DNA from: JBDRCU01 sp043821485
GTDB lineage: Bacteria; Patescibacteriota; Minisyncoccia; 2-02-FULL-40-12; IGHO2-01-FULL-4-A
Direction of reading: 5' to 3'
Length of the DNA stretch: 7,470 bases
Assembly: GCA_043821485.1 (NCBI GenBank)
Contig: JBDRCU010000029.1
Location: 1-7,470, forward strand
Shown: piece by piece, positions 1 through 6,994 of the stretch
Numbering within the stretch: position 1 is the stretch's first letter
Layout of the letters: each line of letters opens with the position of its first letter
Notes under the pieces: model-generated
What the model saw: the letters and a program-made list of their open reading frames with translations, nothing else
Told to the model about the DNA's origin: nothing
Database searches by the model: none
Program-made: the position numbers and the translations under genes

Positions 1-495
1 GAAATCGGAACTGCACAGGGAGCATCTGCGATAGTCATGGGCATGGGGATACGGGGAAAAAACAGTATAATCCTGACAATCGATCCCGGAATGATGTCAC
101 AGGAAGAAGCCAGTTACAGAAAAGACGAACTGAGTAAATACGAATTCTGGAAAGGTAATTTAGATACAATCATGCAGAACATAAGGGCAGCCAGACTTGA
201 AGGATACATAATCCCTGTTCCCGATACCAGCGAGAACGTGGTAAAAAGATGGGATGGACGAAAAATCGATATGCTGTTTGTGGATGGTTCGCATACATAC
301 GAAGATGTTAAAAAGGATTGTCTGTGGATGCAGCACGTAAAGCACGGAGGGGTTGCGGTATTTGACGACTGGATGGAGCCTGTTGAGAAGGCAGTAATGG
401 AGTATGCGGCTGCACACAGGGAATGGGAATTACTCACAAGCTCCACGGCTCAGCCTCCAAAGCACCCTTGGAAGACTGTATTCTGGAGGAATTGA
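1..495 (+). CDS. Class I SAM-dependent methyltransferase, C-terminal part (5' end outside window)
   Basis: The reading frame is open from base 1 and ends at TGA 493-495, giving 164 visible residues. The first visible residues, EIGTAQGAS, are the glycine-rich SAM-binding motif I of a Rossmann-fold methyltransferase. An acidic end of strand 2 follows (TIDP, around residue 28), then LFVDGSHTYEDVKKDC (about 92-107) and GGVAVFDDW (about 116-124). This spacing and the VDGSHTYEDV motif match the Methyltransf_24 / CmcI-like small-molecule O-methyltransferase group. The first internal Met is residue 13, inside the SAM-binding fold, so the true start lies upstream of the window. The probable role is O-methylation of a sugar or other small acceptor, in the cytoplasm; the substrate is not visible. 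The next gene, 107 bases downstream on the same strand, is a glycosyltransferase. The codons are richer in G and C than those of the radical SAM genes. Family is fairly sure; substrate is unknown. Confidence 0.85.
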   Translation, partial: EIGTAQGASAIVMGMGIRGKNSIILTIDPGMMSQEEASYRKDELSKYEFWKGNLDTIMQNIRAARLEGYIIPVPDTSENVVKRWDGRKIDMLFVDGSHTYEDVKKDCLWMQHVKHGGVAVFDDWMEPVEKAVMEYAAAHREWELLTSSTAQPPKHPWKTVFWRN

Positions 496-602
496 AACTG
501 ACAGTAGTAGATAAGCCCCTGCACCCAACGGAGAGATAAAGACAGTCAGCAAAATGAAAAATAGAAACTTTTAATAATGAGAGAATCCAATAGAGAATAA
601 AT
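496..602. other. AT-rich intergenic gap with no recognisable signal
   Basis: This 107-base gap separates two same-strand genes. I see no convincing -35/-10 pair, although TAATAAT at 572-578 could serve as a -10 without a matched -35. There is no GC-rich hairpin followed by a T run. A seven-codon ATG frame at 577-600 and a 5-base inverted repeat (CTGAC 498-502, GTCAG 545-549) are too small to interpret. The following gene may have its own weak promoter here or be read through from the methyltransferase. Confidence 0.5.
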
Positions 603-1616
603 ATGCAGATGAGTGTTGATACGGTTATGGATGGTGCTGTCCATAATGCATTTTTTAAAAATAAAAATCAAAAAGGTATGAAGATTTTATTTGTCCCTTA
701 TAAAATGGGAGAAAAGTATAATTATATACCGCCTGATCGTCCAAGCAGCGACCTTAGCGTCATTGTGGTTACTAAATACGCATCGCCAGCACTTGAGAAG
801 TGTTTGAATAGTCTATTTAGAAACAGCTACTTCAGTAATGAAATAATTATAGTCTGTAACAATCCATCTTGGCAAACGGTTAAGGTACTTCAAGAAAGAC
901 ATCTTCAGTATTGGGTTGTCCCTTTTGAACATGCTTTTATAGCAGCAAATTTTGCTGCTGAACTGGCTACCAAGAAATACGTATCATTTATTGGTGATGA
1001 TATGGTCGTTGGTCCCGGATGGGATGCTGCCGCATTGAGTATTGCCGATGATGGGATTCTGGGATCTCTTGCCTTCATTAACGGTGTAGAGATACAGAAC
1101 GAGCATTACCAGATAGGAAACTCTGGTATTTTCGGCGGAAATATAGCTTCAGAAATTGGTTATGATAAAGAGACAAGGTATGTGGATGATCAGAAGTTTG
1201 ATGCGTGGTGTAAGAAGAACTCAAGTAATCGAATTGAAGAATTTTATTGGCCCCCTTCTGTACACAATAGACTGGACCTTTTGAAAGATAGGTTCTGTTT
1301 CCATATGCCACATGGAGTGGGGCATGAAATAGCTTTTGAAAACAGGCATAAACGCGACGGATGGAAAGTTAAGACTACATATAGGTCTTTTATATATCAT
1401 GTCGGAGCTGCAGGCAACAGGGACGGTCTGCCGGGAGAATATTGTGTGGGTCAGTTATCCAATGGAGTTTGGATATGTGCTTCTTGCGGAATTCATATAG
1501 AAGGGATCAATCGTGATCATCCCGATAATGTGCTGGTGCATCAAGCCGGGTACTGGCTTTGCGAGGAATGCAGAAAAAAAGTTGATTGGAGCCCTATTCC
1601 CCACAGGCGTTTTTAA
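603..1616 (+). CDS. GT2-like (GT-A fold) glycosyltransferase with C-terminal four-cysteine zinc-ribbon-like tail
   Basis: This 337-residue protein resembles family 2 glycosyltransferases, which transfer a sugar from a nucleotide donor at the cytoplasmic face. The GT-A fold begins near residue 50 with DLSVIVVTKYASPALEKCLNSL. EIIIVCNN follows (80-87), then FIGDDM (129-134), whose D132-D133 pair fits the metal- and donor-binding DxD position. HGVGHEIAFENRHKRDGW (237-254) fits the acceptor-side region. The tail carries C292-x2-C295 and C320-x2-C323 with 24 residues between the pairs, a likely structural zinc site that ordinary GT2 enzymes lack. No membrane segment is seen. The start is uncertain: ATG 603 has only a weak GAGA at 593-596, and Met3 and Met26 are alternatives; the first 48 residues precede the fold. 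Its stop TAA directly abuts the stop of the opposite-strand gene. The glycosyltransferase call is good; donor and acceptor are unknown. Confidence 0.82.
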   Translation: MQMSVDTVMDGAVHNAFFKNKNQKGMKILFVPYKMGEKYNYIPPDRPSSDLSVIVVTKYASPALEKCLNSLFRNSYFSNEIIIVCNNPSWQTVKVLQERHLQYWVVPFEHAFIAANFAAELATKKYVSFIGDDMVVGPGWDAAALSIADDGILGSLAFINGVEIQNEHYQIGNSGIFGGNIASEIGYDKETRYVDDQKFDAWCKKNSSNRIEEFYWPPSVHNRLDLLKDRFCFHMPHGVGHEIAFENRHKRDGWKVKTTYRSFIYHVGAAGNRDGLPGEYCVGQLSNGVWICASCGIHIEGINRDHPDNVLVHQAGYWLCEECRKKVDWSPIPHRRF

Positions 1617-2414
1617 CTATTTTATTTTTCGCAGAAAACCATCCATAGAGGCAGTAATTAGCAGCTTATGTTCAATCGCTTTATCAATTTCAAAACTGTC
1701 TGTGCTTTTCAGATATTCAAACACCGCTGTTTTTGGATTGTTCCCTTTTCCCCATGGACGGTTGAGACTAAAATTTTCTGGTAAATCTTCAATTCCAGTA
1801 TCCCATACAACGCAATAGCTTCCCACGGACACCAGTGGAGCGTAAACTTTTAGCTCAGCCAAAACATGATCATGCGTGTGGTTTGAGTCCAAAAAAATAA
1901 GAATTTTTTCGTAACCTTTTGCTATCGCCATCACTTGTTCAACAACATCAGGAGCAACGGAGGAACCTTCGATCATCTCAATAAGGTGCGTCATTGGGTG
2001 TGCTTCAATCGCCGCACGATTATGTGATCGAATCTCAATATCAACCCCAAGTACTCGTCTTCTCGATTTTTGAGGGTCCAGTGTCACCCCCTGATCAATT
2101 GCTTCGCAATAATCCAACAAAGCCAACATGGAGGCACTCATGATTAAAGAGCCACCATGCGCAATTCCGGTTTCAATAACTAGGTCTGGCTTTATATTCC
2201 ATATTAATTCCTGAATGGCATAAATATCCTGGGGAACCTGCATAATTGGCCTGCCAAGCCATGAAAAGTTATGCGCGTAGTTATACGGTATTATCTTACG
2301 AATCCACATATTAGTTAAATCCAACAAATCTCTGTCTTTCGCAGCAGATTCGATGTTTCTCAAAACCTCAGCAGAAAAGTCTTCAAACGGTGTCATTTTT
2401 ATATTGAAATTCAT
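1617..2414 (-). CDS. CmcI-type SAM-dependent methyltransferase (cephalosporin hydroxylase family)
   Basis: This 265-residue protein matches the CmcI family, usually annotated 'cephalosporin hydroxylase'. The name is historical: the fold is a SAM methyltransferase, and members are common in glycan clusters. The SAM site is VIETGIAHGGSL (79-90). GVDIEIRSHNR (123-133) carries the acidic ribose-binding residue, IEGSS lies at 148-152, LDSNHTHDHV (175-184) holds the family Asp/His cluster, and VVWDTG at 202-207. The N-terminal segment with LGRPIMQVPQD (53-63) is also family-typical, and the length is normal. Its ATG overlaps the stop of the upstream radical SAM gene as ATGA. No Shine-Dalgarno sequence precedes Met1 or Met7, so translation probably relies on coupling. 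It is the last gene of the - strand operon and converges with the GT2 gene with no spacer. Likely role: O-methylation of a glycan sugar (inferred). Confidence 0.88.
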   Translation of the reverse strand: MNFNIKMTPFEDFSAEVLRNIESAAKDRDLLDLTNMWIRKIIPYNYAHNFSWLGRPIMQVPQDIYAIQELIWNIKPDLVIETGIAHGGSLIMSASMLALLDYCEAIDQGVTLDPQKSRRRVLGVDIEIRSHNRAAIEAHPMTHLIEMIEGSSVAPDVVEQVMAIAKGYEKILIFLDSNHTHDHVLAELKVYAPLVSVGSYCVVWDTGIEDLPENFSLNRPWGKGNNPKTAVFEYLKSTDSFEIDKAIEHKLLITASMDGFLRKIK

Positions 2415-4036
2415 GCTAACTTAAAATAATTTGCATATTTTTTCCACATTTCGTTATTTTCAACAGAATGGGTAAAAGCCATCATATGTTTTCTGACCAA
2501 TTCATTATCATAATTCATACAATCATATGCTTTTGATAAAAAGTAATGAGCAAATGCGTGTTCTGGATATTTTTGTGCAACGTTCTTAAAAGAAATAGCT
2601 GCTTTTTTGTACTCTCCTTGGGACATATTAAAATTATTCACGAAATTTGCAGACAAGTTCAATTTATATGCAAAATCTTCAATATCTGTGGGATCTACGC
2701 CGGGAGCTTTAATGTTTGCTTTGGAAATCATATGGTTGCGCATATCATTGTTTACTATATAATTATTGTCAATACATAAATCATATAACCTACTTCCAAC
2801 AACTGGAATTGCGATAGATATATGAACCCAATCAAATCCAACATCTTTAAGCATATTTAAAGTTTCTAAACGATGTTCGTACATTTCTCCAGGAAGACCC
2901 AAAACGATGAAGGCTAGAACTTGAAGACCATTTTTTCTCAGTATTTTTACCTTCGGTTTGATCATATCAACCTTGAGAGGTTTGTCGATAATTTTTTGTA
3001 GGACATAGTCTGAGCCTGACTCTATTGCTAATGAAACGAGAGTCACTCCTGCTTTTTTTAATAATTGTCCAATTTCTTCATCAATTGCATATACCGCAAG
3101 TCCATTCGGAAATTCTATCCGAATACCAAATCTGCTCAATTGTTCTAAAATTCTTTTTGCTCTTTTTTTATCTGCTAAAAAGTGATCATCTTCAATTATA
3201 AGTACTGTTAATCCAAAATTAGATATCATATTTTTTACTTCGGTAATTACTTTTTCAACACTCATGAATCTCACTTTTTTACCGTGCAATTTTCTATTAG
3301 CACAAAAGATACAGTTGAATGGGCAACCTCTGGAAGTATGAATACTCATTTCCCTTTTGCCTTCTTGAGCCGAATAACTCTTATCTAACGAACGGGCGTT
3401 GTAATCATTGAGACTGACTAAACTATAATCGAATTCGGGTATGTCATCAAGATCATCTACAAGCGAGTTAATCGGTACCTTTCCAATCGTTTCTCTGCTA
3501 ATCCACGATTGATGTTTTTCTATGAGTTTTTCATGGTCTGCAGCGTTCACCAAATCCCTCATGGATATTTCTCCTTCTCCGTAACATACTGCATCAATAT
3601 GAGGACACTCTTCCAATATTTTTTTATATAAATTTGTGGGCAATCCACCACCTGCAACAACCCAAGCAGAATCTACCTGTTCCTTAACAATGGTTGAAAT
3701 AGGTGCAAAATAATTATAAGATGTATTAAATAATGCAGATATTCCTACAATATTAGGCTGATACTCACATACCTTATCTTTTAATATATTCAATAAATCG
3801 GTATCATTATATTTTCGTCTCTGTTTTATGATTTTAAGAGCTTCTATATTTAAATCTAGTAAGCACGTCTCTACTTTAATATTTCGAACATTTCCTTTTA
3901 TGAAAGCATCTATGGATAATATTCCATAAGGAATGGTAAATGCAGGCAGAGCAGTCATTATTGAACTTCCCGTATAATCATTAATGCTAAAATATGGTGG
4001 TATTACAAATAAAATTCTTTTTTTGTCGCTGTTCAT
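2411..4036 (-). CDS. B12-binding-type radical SAM protein (first of two paralogues)
   Basis: This 541-residue protein has an N-terminal cobalamin-binding-like Rossmann domain (about 1-165) with PNIVGISALFNTSYNY (94-109), VVAGGGLPT (126-134) and YGEGE (152-156). A radical SAM core follows, with the [4Fe-4S]-binding CPFNCIFC (C238, C242, C245), IEDDHF (281-286), PNGLAVYAIDEE (310-321), AIESGSD (337-343) and LGLPGE (379-384). A helical tail from about 471 contains one TPR-like repeat. The family cleaves SAM to a 5'-deoxyadenosyl radical; B12-type members often methylate unactivated carbons, though others catalyse different chemistry. The B12 domain lacks a DxHxxG motif, and the His of the usual GGxHAT loop is absent. 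ATG 4036 is supported by AGGAAT 4045-4050 and lies 12 bases after its paralogue. It is visibly AT-rich. The radical SAM assignment is firm; cobalamin use is probable; the reaction is unknown. Confidence 0.9.
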   Translation of the reverse strand: MNSDKKRILFVIPPYFSINDYTGSSIMTALPAFTIPYGILSIDAFIKGNVRNIKVETCLLDLNIEALKIIKQRRKYNDTDLLNILKDKVCEYQPNIVGISALFNTSYNYFAPISTIVKEQVDSAWVVAGGGLPTNLYKKILEECPHIDAVCYGEGEISMRDLVNAADHEKLIEKHQSWISRETIGKVPINSLVDDLDDIPEFDYSLVSLNDYNARSLDKSYSAQEGKREMSIHTSRGCPFNCIFCANRKLHGKKVRFMSVEKVITEVKNMISNFGLTVLIIEDDHFLADKKRAKRILEQLSRFGIRIEFPNGLAVYAIDEEIGQLLKKAGVTLVSLAIESGSDYVLQKIIDKPLKVDMIKPKVKILRKNGLQVLAFIVLGLPGEMYEHRLETLNMLKDVGFDWVHISIAIPVVGSRLYDLCIDNNYIVNNDMRNHMISKANIKAPGVDPTDIEDFAYKLNLSANFVNNFNMSQGEYKKAAISFKNVAQKYPEHAFAHYFLSKAYDCMNYDNELVRKHMMAFTHSVENNEMWKKYANYFKLA

Positions 4037-4044
4037 GGCTTAGT

Positions 4045-4050
4045 ATTCCT
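4045..4050 (-). promoter_or_regulatory. Ribosome binding site of the 541-residue radical SAM gene
   Basis: AGGAAT on the - strand lies 8 bases before ATG 4036. Its AG are the last two bases of the upstream gene's TAG stop codon (4051-4049), so termination and re-initiation are likely to be linked. Confidence 0.6.
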
Positions 4051-5767
4051 ATATTGAATTAGAAAGTTTACCTGTCCTTATAAAATTGGTTAATAAAGGC
4101 ATTTCTCTGTTATATCTATTCCATAGTTTAAGAGATTCATTATTTGTACTAATAAGTTTTGCACATATTCTTAAGTCTTCGATTGCATGTTCTTTCTTAC
4201 CAAGATTATCATATGCTATAAAACGAGAATAACGGGCAGGTATATGAAATGGATATTTGACTAATACCATATTATTAAAATAATTAATTGCTCTTTCGTA
4301 TCGACCACATCTCATATTTTTATTATTAAAAAAATTTGTATATATGTTCGTATCATAAACTAGATCTGCAAGATCTTTAGCAGATATCTCCTTTGTATCG
4401 AAGTTCCTCAATGGATACCTGCACATATCCCAATCAAAGTTGTTAGGATCTATTGCACCGATCTTGGCGAATTGATAAAATAATTCTGATCCTGGGAGTG
4501 GTAATGCTGCAAAAATATGGACCCAATCAACATCTATGGTATCTATATAGTTAATAGTCTCTTGCATTAATTCTTTTGTTTCGCCAGGAAATCCCAGAAT
4601 GAAGTTAGTTTCAATCGGGAGGTCTTTCGTTCTCATATATTTAATAATCTTCCTTGCCTTTTCAAGATCCACATTCTTCTTAATAATTTTTTGTTGCGTA
4701 TATGTAGAACCGGACTCTATCGCCACTCTAAAAAAATCAACACCCATAGAGTATATTTTATCTATAATTTCTTCAGTCATAACCGCAACGCTTAATCCAT
4801 TAGGAAGTGAGAACAATCTTTCTTTATGAAGGTTATTTTTAGAAATCATAGATTCCAATTCAATAAATTTCTGTCTCTTCGCAGCAAAAAGGTCATCCTG
4901 AATGATAATTCTTTTAAAACCCTCTTTATTTTTTAAATATAATATGTCCTTTAATATTCTTTCGTTTGACTTACTTCTAATTAATTTACCGTGAACAGTC
5001 CCGGTAGAACAAAATGAGCATTTGAATGGACATCCTCTTTCTGTCATTATGCTAATAGCTCCTTGTCCGAGTTTATTGGATGTTCGCCTATATACATCTA
5101 AATCCAGTAAATCATACGCAGGAAGACCAATCGCATCTAAATCTTGAATCATCTCTGATAATTCAAGGCTATTTCCATAAACTTTACTATGATCTTGATA
5201 TTTTTTCTTGTTGTATACACCTTTGATACCTGCTAATTTTTCTTTATCAGTCTTATCACTTACATACTTCAGTAAGAATTCAGTAAATGATATTTCCGCT
5301 TCACCTCTGAATACATAATCAATATTTACTGTATCTTTAAATATAACATCACAGCTTGAGGTTGCATGATTACCGCCAACAGTTATTAATGAGTCTGGCC
5401 ATTTATCTCTTACCAGCCTTACCAATCTAAGACTGCTTTTGTAAGAGGTTGAATAAAGTATTGATATTCCGATTATATCCGGAACGTAATTTAATTCATC
5501 AAGTTTCTCCTTGTAAAAACCATCCAACGAAATAGGCTCTTTTTGTTCTAAAGATAAATAATGTACATGCAAATCCTTTGCTATATCTAACATTCTAAAT
5601 TCGACATTATCAATCTTATTTCTTACATAAGATGCGATTTCAATCATGCCAATTGGAGCTGCAAAATCAGGCACTGTGCCGATAGGTTGCTTTGTTAATA
5701 ACATTTCCTGCTCTACCAATGGCGTTGGGCTAGGATTTATAAATAACACTTTTACTTTATTTATCAT
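4049..5767 (-). CDS. B12-binding-type radical SAM protein (second paralogue)
   Basis: This 572-residue protein has the same architecture as its downstream neighbour. The B12-binding-like domain shows PDIIGISILYSTSYKS (96-111), VGGNHATSS (130-138) and FRGEAE (153-158). The radical SAM core shows CPFKCSFC (C246, C250, C253), IIQDDLFAAKR (288-298), LPNGLSVAVMTEE (321-333), AIESGS (349-354) and LGFPGE (391-396). A helical tail has a TPR-like unit from about 486. Unlike the paralogue it keeps the GGxHAT loop, but it also lacks DxHxxG, so any bound cobalamin would be His-off on the lower face. The protein is cytoplasmic and no membrane segment is seen. ATG 5767 is 15 bases after the FkbM stop. The leader between is AT-rich with no Shine-Dalgarno match, so coupling or an unstructured leader may drive initiation. 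The likely role is carbon methylation or another radical modification of a glycan building block, inferred only from context. Confidence 0.9.
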   Translation of the reverse strand: MINKVKVLFINPSPTPLVEQEMLLTKQPIGTVPDFAAPIGMIEIASYVRNKIDNVEFRMLDIAKDLHVHYLSLEQKEPISLDGFYKEKLDELNYVPDIIGISILYSTSYKSSLRLVRLVRDKWPDSLITVGGNHATSSCDVIFKDTVNIDYVFRGEAEISFTEFLLKYVSDKTDKEKLAGIKGVYNKKKYQDHSKVYGNSLELSEMIQDLDAIGLPAYDLLDLDVYRRTSNKLGQGAISIMTERGCPFKCSFCSTGTVHGKLIRSKSNERILKDILYLKNKEGFKRIIIQDDLFAAKRQKFIELESMISKNNLHKERLFSLPNGLSVAVMTEEIIDKIYSMGVDFFRVAIESGSTYTQQKIIKKNVDLEKARKIIKYMRTKDLPIETNFILGFPGETKELMQETINYIDTIDVDWVHIFAALPLPGSELFYQFAKIGAIDPNNFDWDMCRYPLRNFDTKEISAKDLADLVYDTNIYTNFFNNKNMRCGRYERAINYFNNMVLVKYPFHIPARYSRFIAYDNLGKKEHAIEDLRICAKLISTNNESLKLWNRYNREMPLLTNFIRTGKLSNSI

Positions 5768-5782
5768 AATATTTTACATTTT

Positions 5783-6994
5783 CTACAGAAAAGCTCTTGT
5801 TCTTTCTCTTGGAATTGCATAGATAACACTACCTGTTCCATGCCAACTATGTAATCTAAAATAATAAGCATAATTATCAAGGCAGGTCATTATCTGAGCA
5901 GGAAGATGCCATAATCCTTCTCGATTGTGGTATGAAGTCACGGCTAATATTGGGCGATTATGTATAAGTGTTTCCAAACCTCCACTAATGGCATTACGCT
6001 CCCAACCTTCAATATGAATTTTGATAAATGTTGCTGGAATCAAAAGGTCATCGAGGCATTTAACATCAACCTTTGTTTGCCCGGATTCACTAAACTGCGA
6101 TGCATAACCTAATCCGTGATAGAAGAGTTTTTCATCTGTCACTGACCCAAGTGCACATTCTAATAAATGTATTTTTGTTCTCTCTATTGACACATTTGGC
6201 ATATTTTCTTTCAAGAAATTGCGAAGATGAGAAAGATTCTCCTTGTCAGGTTCAATAACATATATTCTATTATATTTATTTTCTACTTCAGTTAAAAATC
6301 TGATGATAACTTCTCCATGATGTGCACCAATATCAACGAATACCTCTTGGTTATTTAAAACTGAAAGCACTTGTGGTATGAAATATCTATCGTGTATCGT
6401 TACTGGTGCATCTTCGAAAATCCATTCTTCTCGTAAACTATGCCAGGCAATGAACTGTAAATAGTGAGCACGAGACATATGATCCTCCCATCTGGATAAG
6501 ATAGATTCGATACCAATGATATCCCCGTCGGTTAATAAGCCAGAATACCAGCCGTTACTTAAAGGGTGCTGATCACGATAAGCCTCAGCAATATCATAAA
6601 ATGGTACCACATCATACCAACCTCCCTCCTTTAATGGTGCAATCACTTGTGAAAAAGATGCTGTTACTACGCAAATGGCCAATAAAGCCGATTCCCGTTG
6701 CTTAATGGGGACATCATGAATCCCGTAGAACTCGATACCTGCCCAGAAAGGATCCCGCCTGTGCAAATCCGGATTTGCATCTACCACAAATATGAAGGGA
6801 ATACCAAGTTTCTCAAAATACTCCTTAGCCATTTTTCCGAGATTACCCGCACCATACAATATCAGTGGCTTATCGACCTTGCGCGGTACGAAGGAAATTG
6901 GTTTTTTAGCAATTTCATGCAGCAGTTCGCGTGCAATCTTTCGATTGGGTGCTTTTGTAAATTTCACTGTAATGATTTCAGGTTCTTTGCCCAT
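5783..6994 (-). CDS. FkbM-family SAM methyltransferase with N-terminal Rossmann-like domain
   Basis: This 403-residue protein has two parts. Residues about 43-135 hold a nucleotide-binding-like Rossmann unit with LILYGAGNLGKMAKEYF (44-60) and VVDANP (70-75). Such units also occur in sugar-modifying and glycan-cluster proteins. Residues about 195-400 are an FkbM methyltransferase, with motif I VFVDIGAHHGE (218-228), VIEPD (246-250), SIERTKIHLLECALG (269-283) and the family motif FIKIHIEGWE (323-332) followed by GGLETLIHNRPILAVTSYH (338-356). The domain is usually about 200-270 residues, so the N-terminal half is an addition. FkbM proteins O-methylate hydroxyls on polyketides, sugars and related acceptors. 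Position 327 is His where Asp is frequent (KIDxEG). ATG 6994 follows GGAG (7003-7006) by 8 bases and overlaps the upstream glycosyltransferase by 31 bases. The family call is strong; the substrate is unknown and the N-terminal domain's role is inferred. Confidence 0.88.
   Translation of the reverse strand: MGKEPEIITVKFTKAPNRKIARELLHEIAKKPISFVPRKVDKPLILYGAGNLGKMAKEYFEKLGIPFIFVVDANPDLHRRDPFWAGIEFYGIHDVPIKQRESALLAICVVTASFSQVIAPLKEGGWYDVVPFYDIAEAYRDQHPLSNGWYSGLLTDGDIIGIESILSRWEDHMSRAHYLQFIAWHSLREEWIFEDAPVTIHDRYFIPQVLSVLNNQEVFVDIGAHHGEVIIRFLTEVENKYNRIYVIEPDKENLSHLRNFLKENMPNVSIERTKIHLLECALGSVTDEKLFYHGLGYASQFSESGQTKVDVKCLDDLLIPATFIKIHIEGWERNAISGGLETLIHNRPILAVTSYHNREGLWHLPAQIMTCLDNYAYYFRLHSWHGTGSVIYAIPRERTRAFL

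Noticed and set aside
114..446. - strand open frames opposite the first methyltransferase
   Set aside because: The + strand frame encodes a continuous methyltransferase fold with motif I and VDGSH. The antisense translations show no family signature.
498..549. Inverted CTGAC / GTCAG repeat in the 107-base gap
   Set aside because: The stem is only five bases with a loop of over 40 bases. This is expected by chance and has no T run.
577..600. Seven-codon ATG frame just before the GT2 start
   Set aside because: No ribosome binding site and no leader-peptide features such as a repeated codon or attenuator hairpin.
1585..1630. Possible terminator ending in TTTTT at the end of the GT2 gene
   Set aside because: Only a three-base GCC/GGC stem can be drawn before the T run, too weak to call.
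1513..1818. Open + strand frame crossing the convergent junction
   Set aside because: It lies out of frame within the GT2 tail and antisense to the CmcI gene. It has no ribosome binding site or recognisable motif, and both overlapping genes have clear family motifs.
1617..2414. Literal cephalosporin hydroxylase / beta-lactam biosynthesis
   Set aside because: The family name is historical. No beta-lactam synthesis genes are present and the neighbours are glycan enzymes.
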